DNA from: Echinicola shivajiensis
GTDB taxonomy: Bacteria; Bacteroidota; Bacteroidia; Cytophagales; Cyclobacteriaceae
DNA: 64,000 bases
Direction: 5' to 3'
Assembly: GCF_018642165.1 (NCBI RefSeq)
Contig: NZ_JAHHZM010000009.1
Coordinates: 62,001 to 126,000 of the forward strand
In this document: positions 8,043 through 14,946 of the stretch, in pieces
How positions within the stretch are numbered: position 1 is the first letter of the stretch
Layout of the letters: each line of letters starts with the position of its first letter
Notes under the pieces: generated by a model
Told to the model about the DNA's origin: nothing
Seen by the model: only the letters and a program-made list of their open reading frames with translations
Databases searched by the model: none
Program-made: the position numbers and the translations under genes

Positions 8043-9218
8043 ATGGAAGCTTACATAGTTAACGGATATAGAACAGCAGTGGGAAAGGCCAAGAAAGGTG
8101 GTTTCCGCTTTTATAGGCCGGATGATCTGGCCACGGATGTGATCAAACATTTATTGGCACAGACACCGGGACTGGAACCAAGTAGGGTAGATGACCTGAT
8201 CGTGGGAAATGCAGTGCCAGAAGCTGAGCAAGGCATGCAGATGGGAAGGATGATTTCTCTCATGGCTTTGGGAAAGGTGGTTCCTGGATTTATCATCAAC
8301 CGATATTGTGGATCTGGTTTGGAAGCGATTGCCTTGGCTACTGCAAAAATCAAGGCGGGTATGGCAGATTGTATCATTGCAGGTGGAACAGAGTCCATGT
8401 CTATGGTTCCCATGATGGGCTATAAAACATCCCTTAACTGGAAAATTGCCCAAGAACATCCTGATTATTATCTCAGCATGGGGTTGACAGCAGAGGAGCT
8501 GGCGAAAGACTATGATATCACTAGGGAAGATTCAGATCAATTTGCCGTTACTTCTCATGAAAGGGCGATCAGTGCGATCAAGGAAGGGCGATTCAAAGAT
8601 GAAATTGTCCCTATACAAGTGGAAGAAACCTATGTGGATGAATCTGGCAAAAGGAAAAAAAGAACCTATACAGTAGATACTGATGAAGGACCAAGGCCTG
8701 GAACCAATATGGATGTATTGTCCAAGCTGAAACCTGCATTTAAACAGGGAGGACAAGTAACGGCCGGAAACTCTTCGCAGACTTCAGATGGGGCATCCTT
8801 TGCCTTGGTGATGTCTGAAAGAATGGTCAAGGAGCTTAATTTGGAACCAGTGGCAAGATTGGTGAGTTACTCCGTGGCTGGTGTAGATCCAAGGATCATG
8901 GGCATTGGACCGAAAGAGGCAGTACCAAAAGCACTTAAGCAGGCAGGACTTAGCTTGAATGATATCAATTTGGTAGAGTTGAACGAAGCCTTTGCCGCAC
9001 AAGCCTTGGCAGTGATCCGCTCTCTGGATATGGACCCGGAGATAGTCAATGTGAATGGAGGAGCTGTAGCATTGGGACATCCACTAGGTTGCACAGGTGC
9101 TAAGTTGACTGTACAAATGATCAATGAACTTCGCAGAAGGAAACAGAAATATGGCATGGTTACCGCCTGTGTAGGAGGAGGCCAAGGAGTAGCAGGAGTG
9201 GTTGAATTGTTAAGATAG
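8043..9218 (+). CDS. fadA: Acetyl-CoA C-acyltransferase (thiolase)
   Basis: A 391-residue thiolase that cleaves 3-ketoacyl-CoA with CoA in the last step of beta-oxidation. The nucleophile is C89 in N-R-Y-C-G-S-G-L-E-A. The general acid/base residues are H346 in G-H-P-L-G-C-T-G-A-K and C376 in T-A-C-V-G-G-G-Q-G. Length is usual for FadA/acetyl-CoA acetyltransferases. It follows the S23 element by 40 bases and precedes the second one; its TAG stop is the first triplet of that second element. Together with fadN and fadE it reproduces the Bacillus fadNAE gene order. Confidence 0.93.
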   Translation: MEAYIVNGYRTAVGKAKKGGFRFYRPDDLATDVIKHLLAQTPGLEPSRVDDLIVGNAVPEAEQGMQMGRMISLMALGKVVPGFIINRYCGSGLEAIALATAKIKAGMADCIIAGGTESMSMVPMMGYKTSLNWKIAQEHPDYYLSMGLTAEELAKDYDITREDSDQFAVTSHERAISAIKEGRFKDEIVPIQVEETYVDESGKRKKRTYTVDTDEGPRPGTNMDVLSKLKPAFKQGGQVTAGNSSQTSDGASFALVMSERMVKELNLEPVARLVSYSVAGVDPRIMGIGPKEAVPKALKQAGLSLNDINLVELNEAFAAQALAVIRSLDMDPEIVNVNGGAVALGHPLGCTGAKLTVQMINELRRRKQKYGMVTACVGGGQGVAGVVELLR

Positions 9219-9690
9219 ACACTAGACTTGAGACACTAGATTTGAGATTAAATTTTCATTCCTGATACATTATTTTTTAACAAAAACAATTGTGTTATGC
9301 ATAACTATAAAGAGTTTAAAGTTTGGCAGAGGTCAATTAAATTGACTGTTGAGATTTACAGGATTTCAAGATTTTTTCCGCCGGAAGAAAAGTTTGGTTT
9401 GACATCTCAAATTAGAAGATGTGCTATTTCAGTCCCTTCCAATATATCAGAAGGAGCTGGTAGAAAAAGTGATAGGGAGTTTGCTCAATTTTTGGCTGTT
9501 TCTCACGGATCTATTTGTGAATTGGAAACTCAACTAATTGTAGCAAAAGAACTTAAATTTATTGAAAGTAATGATTTTGATATACTTTCAGAAGAAATCA
9601 ATGAATTGCAAAAGATGCTTTATACACTGATTCTCAAATTTGAAGGCTAGTTTAAGTCTAGTGTCTAAAGTCTTATATCTAAAATCTAAA
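9216..9690 (+). mobile_element. IVS/S23-type element 2, inverted-repeat bounded, between fadA and fadE
   Basis: It is built like element 1. The left arm TAGACACTAGACTT (9216-9229) is perfectly complementary to AAGTCTAGTGTCTA at 9654-9667. The left side is a tandem of two 14-base variants, AGACACTAGACTTG and AGACACTAGATTTG (9217-9244). The right end carries TAAAATCTAAA (9680-9690), identical to element 1. The fadA stop codon TAG is the first triplet of the left arm, and the fadE start lies 5 bases after the right end. The arms of the two elements differ in sequence, so they are not a recent duplication. Confidence 0.62.
9297..9650 (+). CDS. Four helix bundle protein (S23 / IVS type), second copy
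   Basis: A 117-residue S23-family protein. It begins M-H-N-Y-K-E-F-K-V-W-Q-R-S and continues with F-F-P-P-E-E-K-F-G-L-T-S-Q-I-R-R and S-V-P-S-N-I-S-E-G-A-G-R, so the family signature is intact. It shares length and motif order with the copy at 7649 but differs at many positions, pointing to separate arrival or old divergence. The ATG at 9297 is preceded by an 78-base leader that includes the left arm. It has no obvious part in beta-oxidation. It could bind the RNA stem formed by its own flanks, which is inference. Confidence 0.88.
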   Translation: MHNYKEFKVWQRSIKLTVEIYRISRFFPPEEKFGLTSQIRRCAISVPSNISEGAGRKSDREFAQFLAVSHGSICELETQLIVAKELKFIESNDFDILSEEINELQKMLYTLILKFEG

Positions 9691-9695
9691 ATAAC

Positions 9696-11498
9696 ATGGA
9701 AACAACAAAGAAAAATACCATCAACGGCGGGGAGTTTTTGATTCGGGAAACGGAAGCCAAGGACATATTTATTCCTGCGGAATTTTCTGAGGAGCAGCGC
9801 ATGATGGCCCAGGCTTGTCAGGATTTTATTGATACGGAGATCTTAACAAAAGTAGAAGAGATCGACAGTATGAAGGATCCTGAATTGGTACCGGGTATTC
9901 TTAAAAAGGCCGGTGAACTGGGCTTGCTGGGCATTTCCGTTCCAGAAGCTTACCAAGGCTTGGGGATGAGTTTCAATACATCTATGTTGATAGCAGATAT
10001 AATGGGTGCTGCAGGATCTTTTTCCACTACCTATGGGGCACATACGGGTATTGGTACTTTACCGATCCTATTTTATGGCACCGAGGAGCAAAAGGAAAAA
10101 TACCTGCCCAAGTTGGCCACTGGAGAATGGGCGGCTTGCTATTGTTTGACAGAACCTGATGCTGGATCGGATGCCAATAGCGGAAAGACCAAAGCTACCC
10201 TCACCGAAGATGACAAGCATTATTTGCTCAATGGGCAAAAAATGTGGATTTCCAATGGGGGATTTGCAGACCTGTTTATAGTCTTTGCGAAAATAGAGGA
10301 TGACAAGAATCTAACGGCCTTTATAGTGGAGAAGGATTTTGGTGGAATTACCATGAATGAGGAGGAGAAAAAGATGGGCATTAAAGGTTCTTCCACCCGT
10401 CAGGTATTCTTCAATGATTGCAAGGTGCCTGTTGAAAACATGCTTTCCGAACGACAAAATGGTTTTAAGATCGCCGTAAATATCCTGAATATAGGTAGGG
10501 TAAAATTGGGGGCAGGTGTTTTGGGTGGTTGTAGGTTGGTGCTAAAAAATGCTTTGACTTACTCTTCTGAGAGGAAACAGTTCGGGGTATCCATCAATAC
10601 CTTTGGTGCTATAAAATCCAAATTGGCGGAAATGGCCACCAAGACCTATGTCAGCGAATCCCTTTCCTATCGATTGGGACAGGATATTGAAGATCGTATT
10701 GATGCCTTGATTGCTGAGGACATGGATGTTAATAAAGCCAAATTGAAAGGAGTGGAGCAGTTCGCCATGGAATGCGCCATTTCAAAAATCCATGGTTCAG
10801 AGGTTTTGGATTATGTGGTGGACCAAGGTGTACAGATTTATGGGGGTATGGGCTATTCGGCGGATGCACCCATGGAACGTGCATACAGGGATGCGAGGAT
10901 ATCCAGAATCTATGAAGGTACCAATGAAATCAACAGGATGTTGATGGTGGGCATGCTTTTGAAGCGAGCCATGAAAGGAGAAATCAATCTTTTTGACCCA
11001 GCAAAGGCTGTTTCTGAGGAATTGACCTCTGTACCATCCTTTGAAACTATTGATACTTCAGAGTTATTCGCTGCTGAGAAGGAAGTGTTGAAAAAATTGA
11101 AAAAGGTATTTTTGATGATAGGGGGCAAGGCAGCATTAAGTTTACAGGCAAAAATAGAAGAAGAGCAGGAGATTATGATGAACTTGGCTGATATCATGAT
11201 TGAAATCTATGCTGTAGAATCTGCTTTGCTAAGAACTAAGAAGAGAGTTGGCTTGAAAGGGGAAGAGGCATGTAAGCAGCAAATAGCGATGGTGCAAGTT
11301 TACTTAACCGAGGCAGTCAATAAAATACAATCATCAGGCAAAGAAGCCATTGCGGCTTTCACTTCAGGAGATGAGCAAAAAGTAATGTTGATGGGCCTAA
11401 AACGCTTCACCAAAATGGACCCTTATAATACCAAGGAGCTAAGAAGACAAATAGCCGATGATATGATCGCCAAAGGGAAATATGCTTATTTTGAGTAA
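9696..11498 (+). CDS. fadE: Acyl-CoA dehydrogenase (FadE type)
   Basis: A 600-residue FAD-dependent acyl-CoA dehydrogenase that introduces the first double bond in beta-oxidation. The flavin/substrate motifs are present: C-L-T-E-P-D-A-G-S-D-A near residue 155, and W-I-S-N-G-G near 185. The catalytic base is E407 in R-I-Y-E-G-T-N-E-I-N-R. A C-terminal helical extension of about 150 residues beyond the basic 390-residue fold matches the Bacillus FadE class (about 594 residues). It is the last gene of the operon: a strong intrinsic terminator lies 47 bases after the stop. An electron-transfer flavoprotein partner is not in the window. Confidence 0.93.
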   Translation: METTKKNTINGGEFLIRETEAKDIFIPAEFSEEQRMMAQACQDFIDTEILTKVEEIDSMKDPELVPGILKKAGELGLLGISVPEAYQGLGMSFNTSMLIADIMGAAGSFSTTYGAHTGIGTLPILFYGTEEQKEKYLPKLATGEWAACYCLTEPDAGSDANSGKTKATLTEDDKHYLLNGQKMWISNGGFADLFIVFAKIEDDKNLTAFIVEKDFGGITMNEEEKKMGIKGSSTRQVFFNDCKVPVENMLSERQNGFKIAVNILNIGRVKLGAGVLGGCRLVLKNALTYSSERKQFGVSINTFGAIKSKLAEMATKTYVSESLSYRLGQDIEDRIDALIAEDMDVNKAKLKGVEQFAMECAISKIHGSEVLDYVVDQGVQIYGGMGYSADAPMERAYRDARISRIYEGTNEINRMLMVGMLLKRAMKGEINLFDPAKAVSEELTSVPSFETIDTSELFAAEKEVLKKLKKVFLMIGGKAALSLQAKIEEEQEIMMNLADIMIEIYAVESALLRTKKRVGLKGEEACKQQIAMVQVYLTEAVNKIQSSGKEAIAAFTSGDEQKVMLMGLKRFTKMDPYNTKELRRQIADDMIAKGKYAYFE

Positions 11499-11544
11499 AA
11501 TGAGTAAGGAGTAGAAAGTATTGAAATTTGAGTTTGGAAATATT

Positions 11545-11574
11545 GTCCCGCTGTCTTAGACACGGGACTTTTTT
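11545..11574 (+). terminator. Intrinsic terminator of the fad operon
   Basis: GTCCCG at 11545-11550 pairs with CGGGAC at 11563-11568. The stem is extended by TGTCT/AGACA around a single bulged C and is followed by a T-run. It lies just after fadE and fits the end of the marR-fadNAE transcript. Confidence 0.8.
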
Positions 11575-11746
11575 ATAATTTGTGATTATACAAGGAGCAT
11601 GTAATTCGAACTTATTAAGTTGGTTTAAGATTTGTGCATCTAGTTTCGATATTTCCGAACTAAACAGTTTAATGATTGTTTTAAATAGGCTACGAATTGA
11701 AGTTTAGAAATAGAAGATTATAATTAAAAATTGATAAGTGACTGAT

Positions 11747-12907
11747 ATGCAAAATTTTGAATTTAAGAATCCCACAAAAATTATTTTTGGAAAAGGGCAA
11801 ATGCAAAAGCTTGCTGAGGAGATTCCTTCTGGGGCAAAGATCTTGATGACCTATGGAGGTGGTAGTATCAAGAAGAATGGAATTTACGAATCAGTAAAAG
11901 AAGCCTTAAAGGATTATGAGCTAATTGAGTTTGGTGGAATTCCAGCCAATCCCGAATATCATGGTTTATTGCCGGCTTTGGAGATAATTAAAAAAGAAAA
12001 TATTACCTATATGTTGGCTGTAGGGGGTGGATCGGTAATTGATGCTACCAAATTCCTTTCTTCCGCTGCCCTTTTTGAAGGCGAGGAACCTTGGGATATA
12101 TTGGCCAATAAAATCAGGACCGAAAAAGGTTTGCCTTTTGGAACGGTTTTAACCATTCCTGCAACTGGTTCTGAGTCCAATTCCGGTTCAGTAATATCCA
12201 ATAAGTATACCAAAGAGAAATTAAGTATGGGCGGGCCTGGCCTGTTTCCACAATTTTCAATATTGGATCCTACAGTGGTTAAAAGTCTTCCCCAAAGACA
12301 AATAGCTAATGGCCTTGCTGATGCTTTTACTCATGTATTGGAACAATATATGACCTATCCCGCGGAAGCCTATTTACAGGACAGATTTGCAGAAAGTATA
12401 CTACAAACCTTAATTGAAGTGGCACCAAGAGTAATGCAAGATCCAGGAGATTATAATGCGGCAGCAAATTTTATGTGGTCATGCACCATGGCCTTGAATG
12501 GTCTGATCCAAAAAGGAGTACCCACTGATTGGGCAATCCATGCCATGGGACATGAATTGACTGCCCTTTATGGTATTGATCATGCAAGGACTTTGGCCAT
12601 CTTGACCACTAGCCACTACGAGTATAATTTTGATAATAAAAAGGCAAAACTCGCCCAATATACCGAGAGAGTTTGGGGAGTTGTCCAAGGATCTGAAGAG
12701 GAAAAGGCCAAAGCAGGGATTCAGAAAACAGATGAGTTTTTCCATTCATTAGGAATTGACACCAAGCTTTCTGCTTATGTAGATGATTATAGCAAAACTG
12801 CCCAAGAAATTGCAGCAAGATTTATCGATCGCGGTTGGTTGGGATTAGGAGAATATAAAAATCTCGGTCCTTTAGATGTACAGAAGATTGTTGAGCATGC
12901 CTATTAG
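11747..12907 (+). CDS. Iron-containing alcohol dehydrogenase (YqhD-like)
   Basis: A 386-residue group III alcohol/aldehyde dehydrogenase. The start M-Q-N-F-E-F-K-N-P-T-K-I-I-F-G-K-G matches YqhD, so I chose the ATG at 11747 rather than the GTG at 11738. The nucleotide site G-G-G-S (37-40) is followed by K-K as in NADPH-using YqhD. The metal ligands line up as D192, H196, H265 and H279, with the YqhD spacing of 73 and 87 residues from the Asp. It probably reduces short aldehydes in the cytosol with NADPH. It is followed after 49 bases by an Hsp31/DJ-1 gene, which suggests reactive-aldehyde handling. Its link to the ethanolamine lyase at 14947, which yields acetaldehyde, is inference. Confidence 0.88.
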   Translation: MQNFEFKNPTKIIFGKGQMQKLAEEIPSGAKILMTYGGGSIKKNGIYESVKEALKDYELIEFGGIPANPEYHGLLPALEIIKKENITYMLAVGGGSVIDATKFLSSAALFEGEEPWDILANKIRTEKGLPFGTVLTIPATGSESNSGSVISNKYTKEKLSMGGPGLFPQFSILDPTVVKSLPQRQIANGLADAFTHVLEQYMTYPAEAYLQDRFAESILQTLIEVAPRVMQDPGDYNAAANFMWSCTMALNGLIQKGVPTDWAIHAMGHELTALYGIDHARTLAILTTSHYEYNFDNKKAKLAQYTERVWGVVQGSEEEKAKAGIQKTDEFFHSLGIDTKLSAYVDDYSKTAQEIAARFIDRGWLGLGEYKNLGPLDVQKIVEHAY

Positions 12908-12956
12908 TATCGGGCATGAGTGACGAAGATGGATTAATCAATTAAAATCAGGAACC

Positions 12957-13649
12957 ATGAATATTCTATTTGTATTGACCTCTCATGAAGACCTCGGTGG
13001 AACAGGAGAAAAAACCGGATTTTGGATAGAGGAGTTTGCAAGTCCCTATTACTATCTTTCAGATAAAGGGGCAAAAATTACCTTGGCTTCACCTAAAGGA
13101 GGGCAGCCTCCAATTGATCCCAAAAGTGATTCCCCAGATTTCAGTACACCTGCCACAGAAAGATTCAAAAAAGACAGGGCATTGCAGGAGAAACTAAGTA
13201 AAACCTTAAGACTATCAGAGGTAAAAGAAGCTGATTATGACGCTGTATTTTTTCCGGGAGGCCATGGGCCATTATGGGATTTGGCAGTGGATAAAAATTC
13301 TATTAAGCTGATCGAAGATTTCTATAATGAAGGAAAACCTGTGGCTGCGGTTTGTCATGCGCCAATCGTATTTAAAGAAACAAAAGACCAAAATGGGGTT
13401 CCATTGGTTCAAGGAAAACAGGTGACAGGTTTTTCCAATTCTGAAGAAGCCGCTGTTCAACTTACGGATGTGGTGCCTTTTTTGGTTGAGGATATTTTGC
13501 AATCTAAAGGTGGACTTTACAACAAAGGGGATGATTGGTCAGCTTTTGCCTTGGAGGATGGCTTGATCATCACTGGTCAGAATCCAGCATCCTCTGAATT
13601 GGTTGCAGAAAAATTAGCCAATAAGCTTCAAGCAAGGACTTCAAAATAA
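12957..13649 (+). CDS. DJ-1/PfpI family protein, Hsp31/glyoxalase III type
   Basis: A 230-residue class I glutamine-amidotransferase-like protein of the Hsp31 group. The nucleophile C133 is followed by H134 in A-A-V-C-H-A-P, and the acidic partner is in G-F-W-I-E-E near E25/E26. The early T-G-F-W-I-E-E-F-A-S-P-Y motif is typical of Hsp31/HchA-like proteins. Relatives act as glutathione-independent glyoxalases or as holdases against glycation stress. It lies 49 bases after a YqhD-like dehydrogenase and is probably co-transcribed; a hairpin follows. Confidence 0.85.
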   Translation: MNILFVLTSHEDLGGTGEKTGFWIEEFASPYYYLSDKGAKITLASPKGGQPPIDPKSDSPDFSTPATERFKKDRALQEKLSKTLRLSEVKEADYDAVFFPGGHGPLWDLAVDKNSIKLIEDFYNEGKPVAAVCHAPIVFKETKDQNGVPLVQGKQVTGFSNSEEAAVQLTDVVPFLVEDILQSKGGLYNKGDDWSAFALEDGLIITGQNPASSELVAEKLANKLQARTSK

Positions 13650-13658
13650 AAGAAAACA

Positions 13659-13705
13659 AATCCTCTGAGAGAAATATATTTTCATTCAGGGGATTTTACT
13701 TTTTT
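13659..13705 (+). terminator. Probable terminator after the Hsp31-type gene
   Basis: AATCCTCTGA (13659-13668) pairs with TCAGGGGATT (13686-13695) through ten positions including one T-G pair, and is followed by TTACTTTTTT. It ends the dehydrogenase-Hsp31 unit. Confidence 0.65.
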
Positions 13706-13793
13706 GAATATCAATATTTTAAGGTGGTATTTGATGAAATTATTGGTTATAATTAATAGGTAATGCTTTTCACCCGTAATCTTAATTATAGCC

Positions 13794-14780
13794 ATGTATA
13801 TTAAAAGAAACTATGGTTTTTGGATGACTTTTGATTGGTCCAAGAAACCCTTTATTATCGGACTAATTTATTCGCTGGCGATCTTTCTACTTTTCAGTTT
13901 TTTACAAATAGATATATCCATTCCATGGCAGCCGATTAGTATCATCGGTATTGCTGTGGCGTTTTACCTTGGCTTTAAGAATAACAGTTCGTATGACAGA
14001 ACTTGGGAGGCCCGTAAAATCTGGGGCGGGATAGTGAATAACAGCAGGAGCTTTGGTGCTGCAGCAGTGGCTTTTGTACAAGGAGAAGATCATCAGAAAA
14101 TAAAAAAGGAATTAATCTACAGACATATAGCTTGGTTGGTAGCTCTTAGGTATCAGTTACGCTTAAGCAGGGAATGGGAGCATCAAAGGCATCGCCTAAA
14201 TGATCGTTATTCACCAACTGTATGTGAAGATTATACTGATAAGCTGGAAAATGAATTAAAGCGATATCTATCAGGAGAAGATTTAGATAAGGTTTCCAAA
14301 AGTACCAATACAGCTACACAAATTATGAGGCTCCAATCTGAAAGACTCCAAGAATTAAGGGATAAGGAATATTTTGAAGATTTCAGACATATGGAATTTC
14401 ATGCCTTGATCAGGAGTTTTTATGATGATCAGGGAAAATCAGAAAGGATTAAGAATTTTCCTTTTCCCAGACAATATGCCTCTACTGCAGTTTGGTTGAC
14501 TTTTGTGTTCTGTGCTTTTGTACCACTTGGATTGTTGAATGTATTCAATGATACGCAGAATTGGGTTTATTGGGCCGGTCCAATAATTTCAGGTCTTCTG
14601 ATCTGGGTATTTTTCTTAATGGAAAAGATTGGTGATTATTCTGAAAACCCTTTTGAAGGAACCTATAACGATGTACCCATAACATCTATTTCGAGAGGGA
14701 TTGAAATAGATCTTAGGGAAATGATTAATGATACCAATATCCCAGGACCAATCAAGGATGAAAATGGTTTTTTGATGTAA
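13794..14780 (+). CDS. Bestrophin family ion channel
   Basis: A 328-residue inner-membrane protein of the bestrophin (UPF0187) family, pentameric anion channels. Two hydrophobic segments lie near residues 20-60. The family motif F-K-N-N-S-S-Y-D-R-T-W-E-A-R-K-I-W-G follows near residues 61-78, where the conserved S-Y-x-R-x-x-E-A-R is seen. A second hydrophobic pair lies around residues 225-285. The late motif I-S-R-G-I-E-I-D-L is the usual C-terminal signature. The gene stands alone, with its own upstream region. Its physiological role in bacteria is poorly defined. Confidence 0.88.
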   Translation: MYIKRNYGFWMTFDWSKKPFIIGLIYSLAIFLLFSFLQIDISIPWQPISIIGIAVAFYLGFKNNSSYDRTWEARKIWGGIVNNSRSFGAAAVAFVQGEDHQKIKKELIYRHIAWLVALRYQLRLSREWEHQRHRLNDRYSPTVCEDYTDKLENELKRYLSGEDLDKVSKSTNTATQIMRLQSERLQELRDKEYFEDFRHMEFHALIRSFYDDQGKSERIKNFPFPRQYASTAVWLTFVFCAFVPLGLLNVFNDTQNWVYWAGPIISGLLIWVFFLMEKIGDYSENPFEGTYNDVPITSISRGIEIDLREMINDTNIPGPIKDENGFLM

Positions 14781-14946
14781 GAACAAGAAGATTGTATTTT
14801 TTGCCTAAACAGGTAATCCAAAATTTATTAAGGTATAAAGAGCTAAAATCCCTATATTCAATAGTTGAAAATGGAGAAAGGAATCAATCCTTTTAGCTAA
14901 CCCAAAATGCCTACTATCAAGTACTGTAAATAATATCACAGCTGGC

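Noticed and set aside
7566-9690. Diversity-generating retroelement, because Avd shares the S23 fold
   Set aside because: No reverse transcriptase and no template/variable repeat pair are present.
14781-14946. Cobalamin riboswitch before the ethanolamine lyase
   Set aside because: The conserved B12-box and core are not visible. Only a small inverted repeat (AGCTAAAA/TTTTAGCT, 14841-14898) is present.
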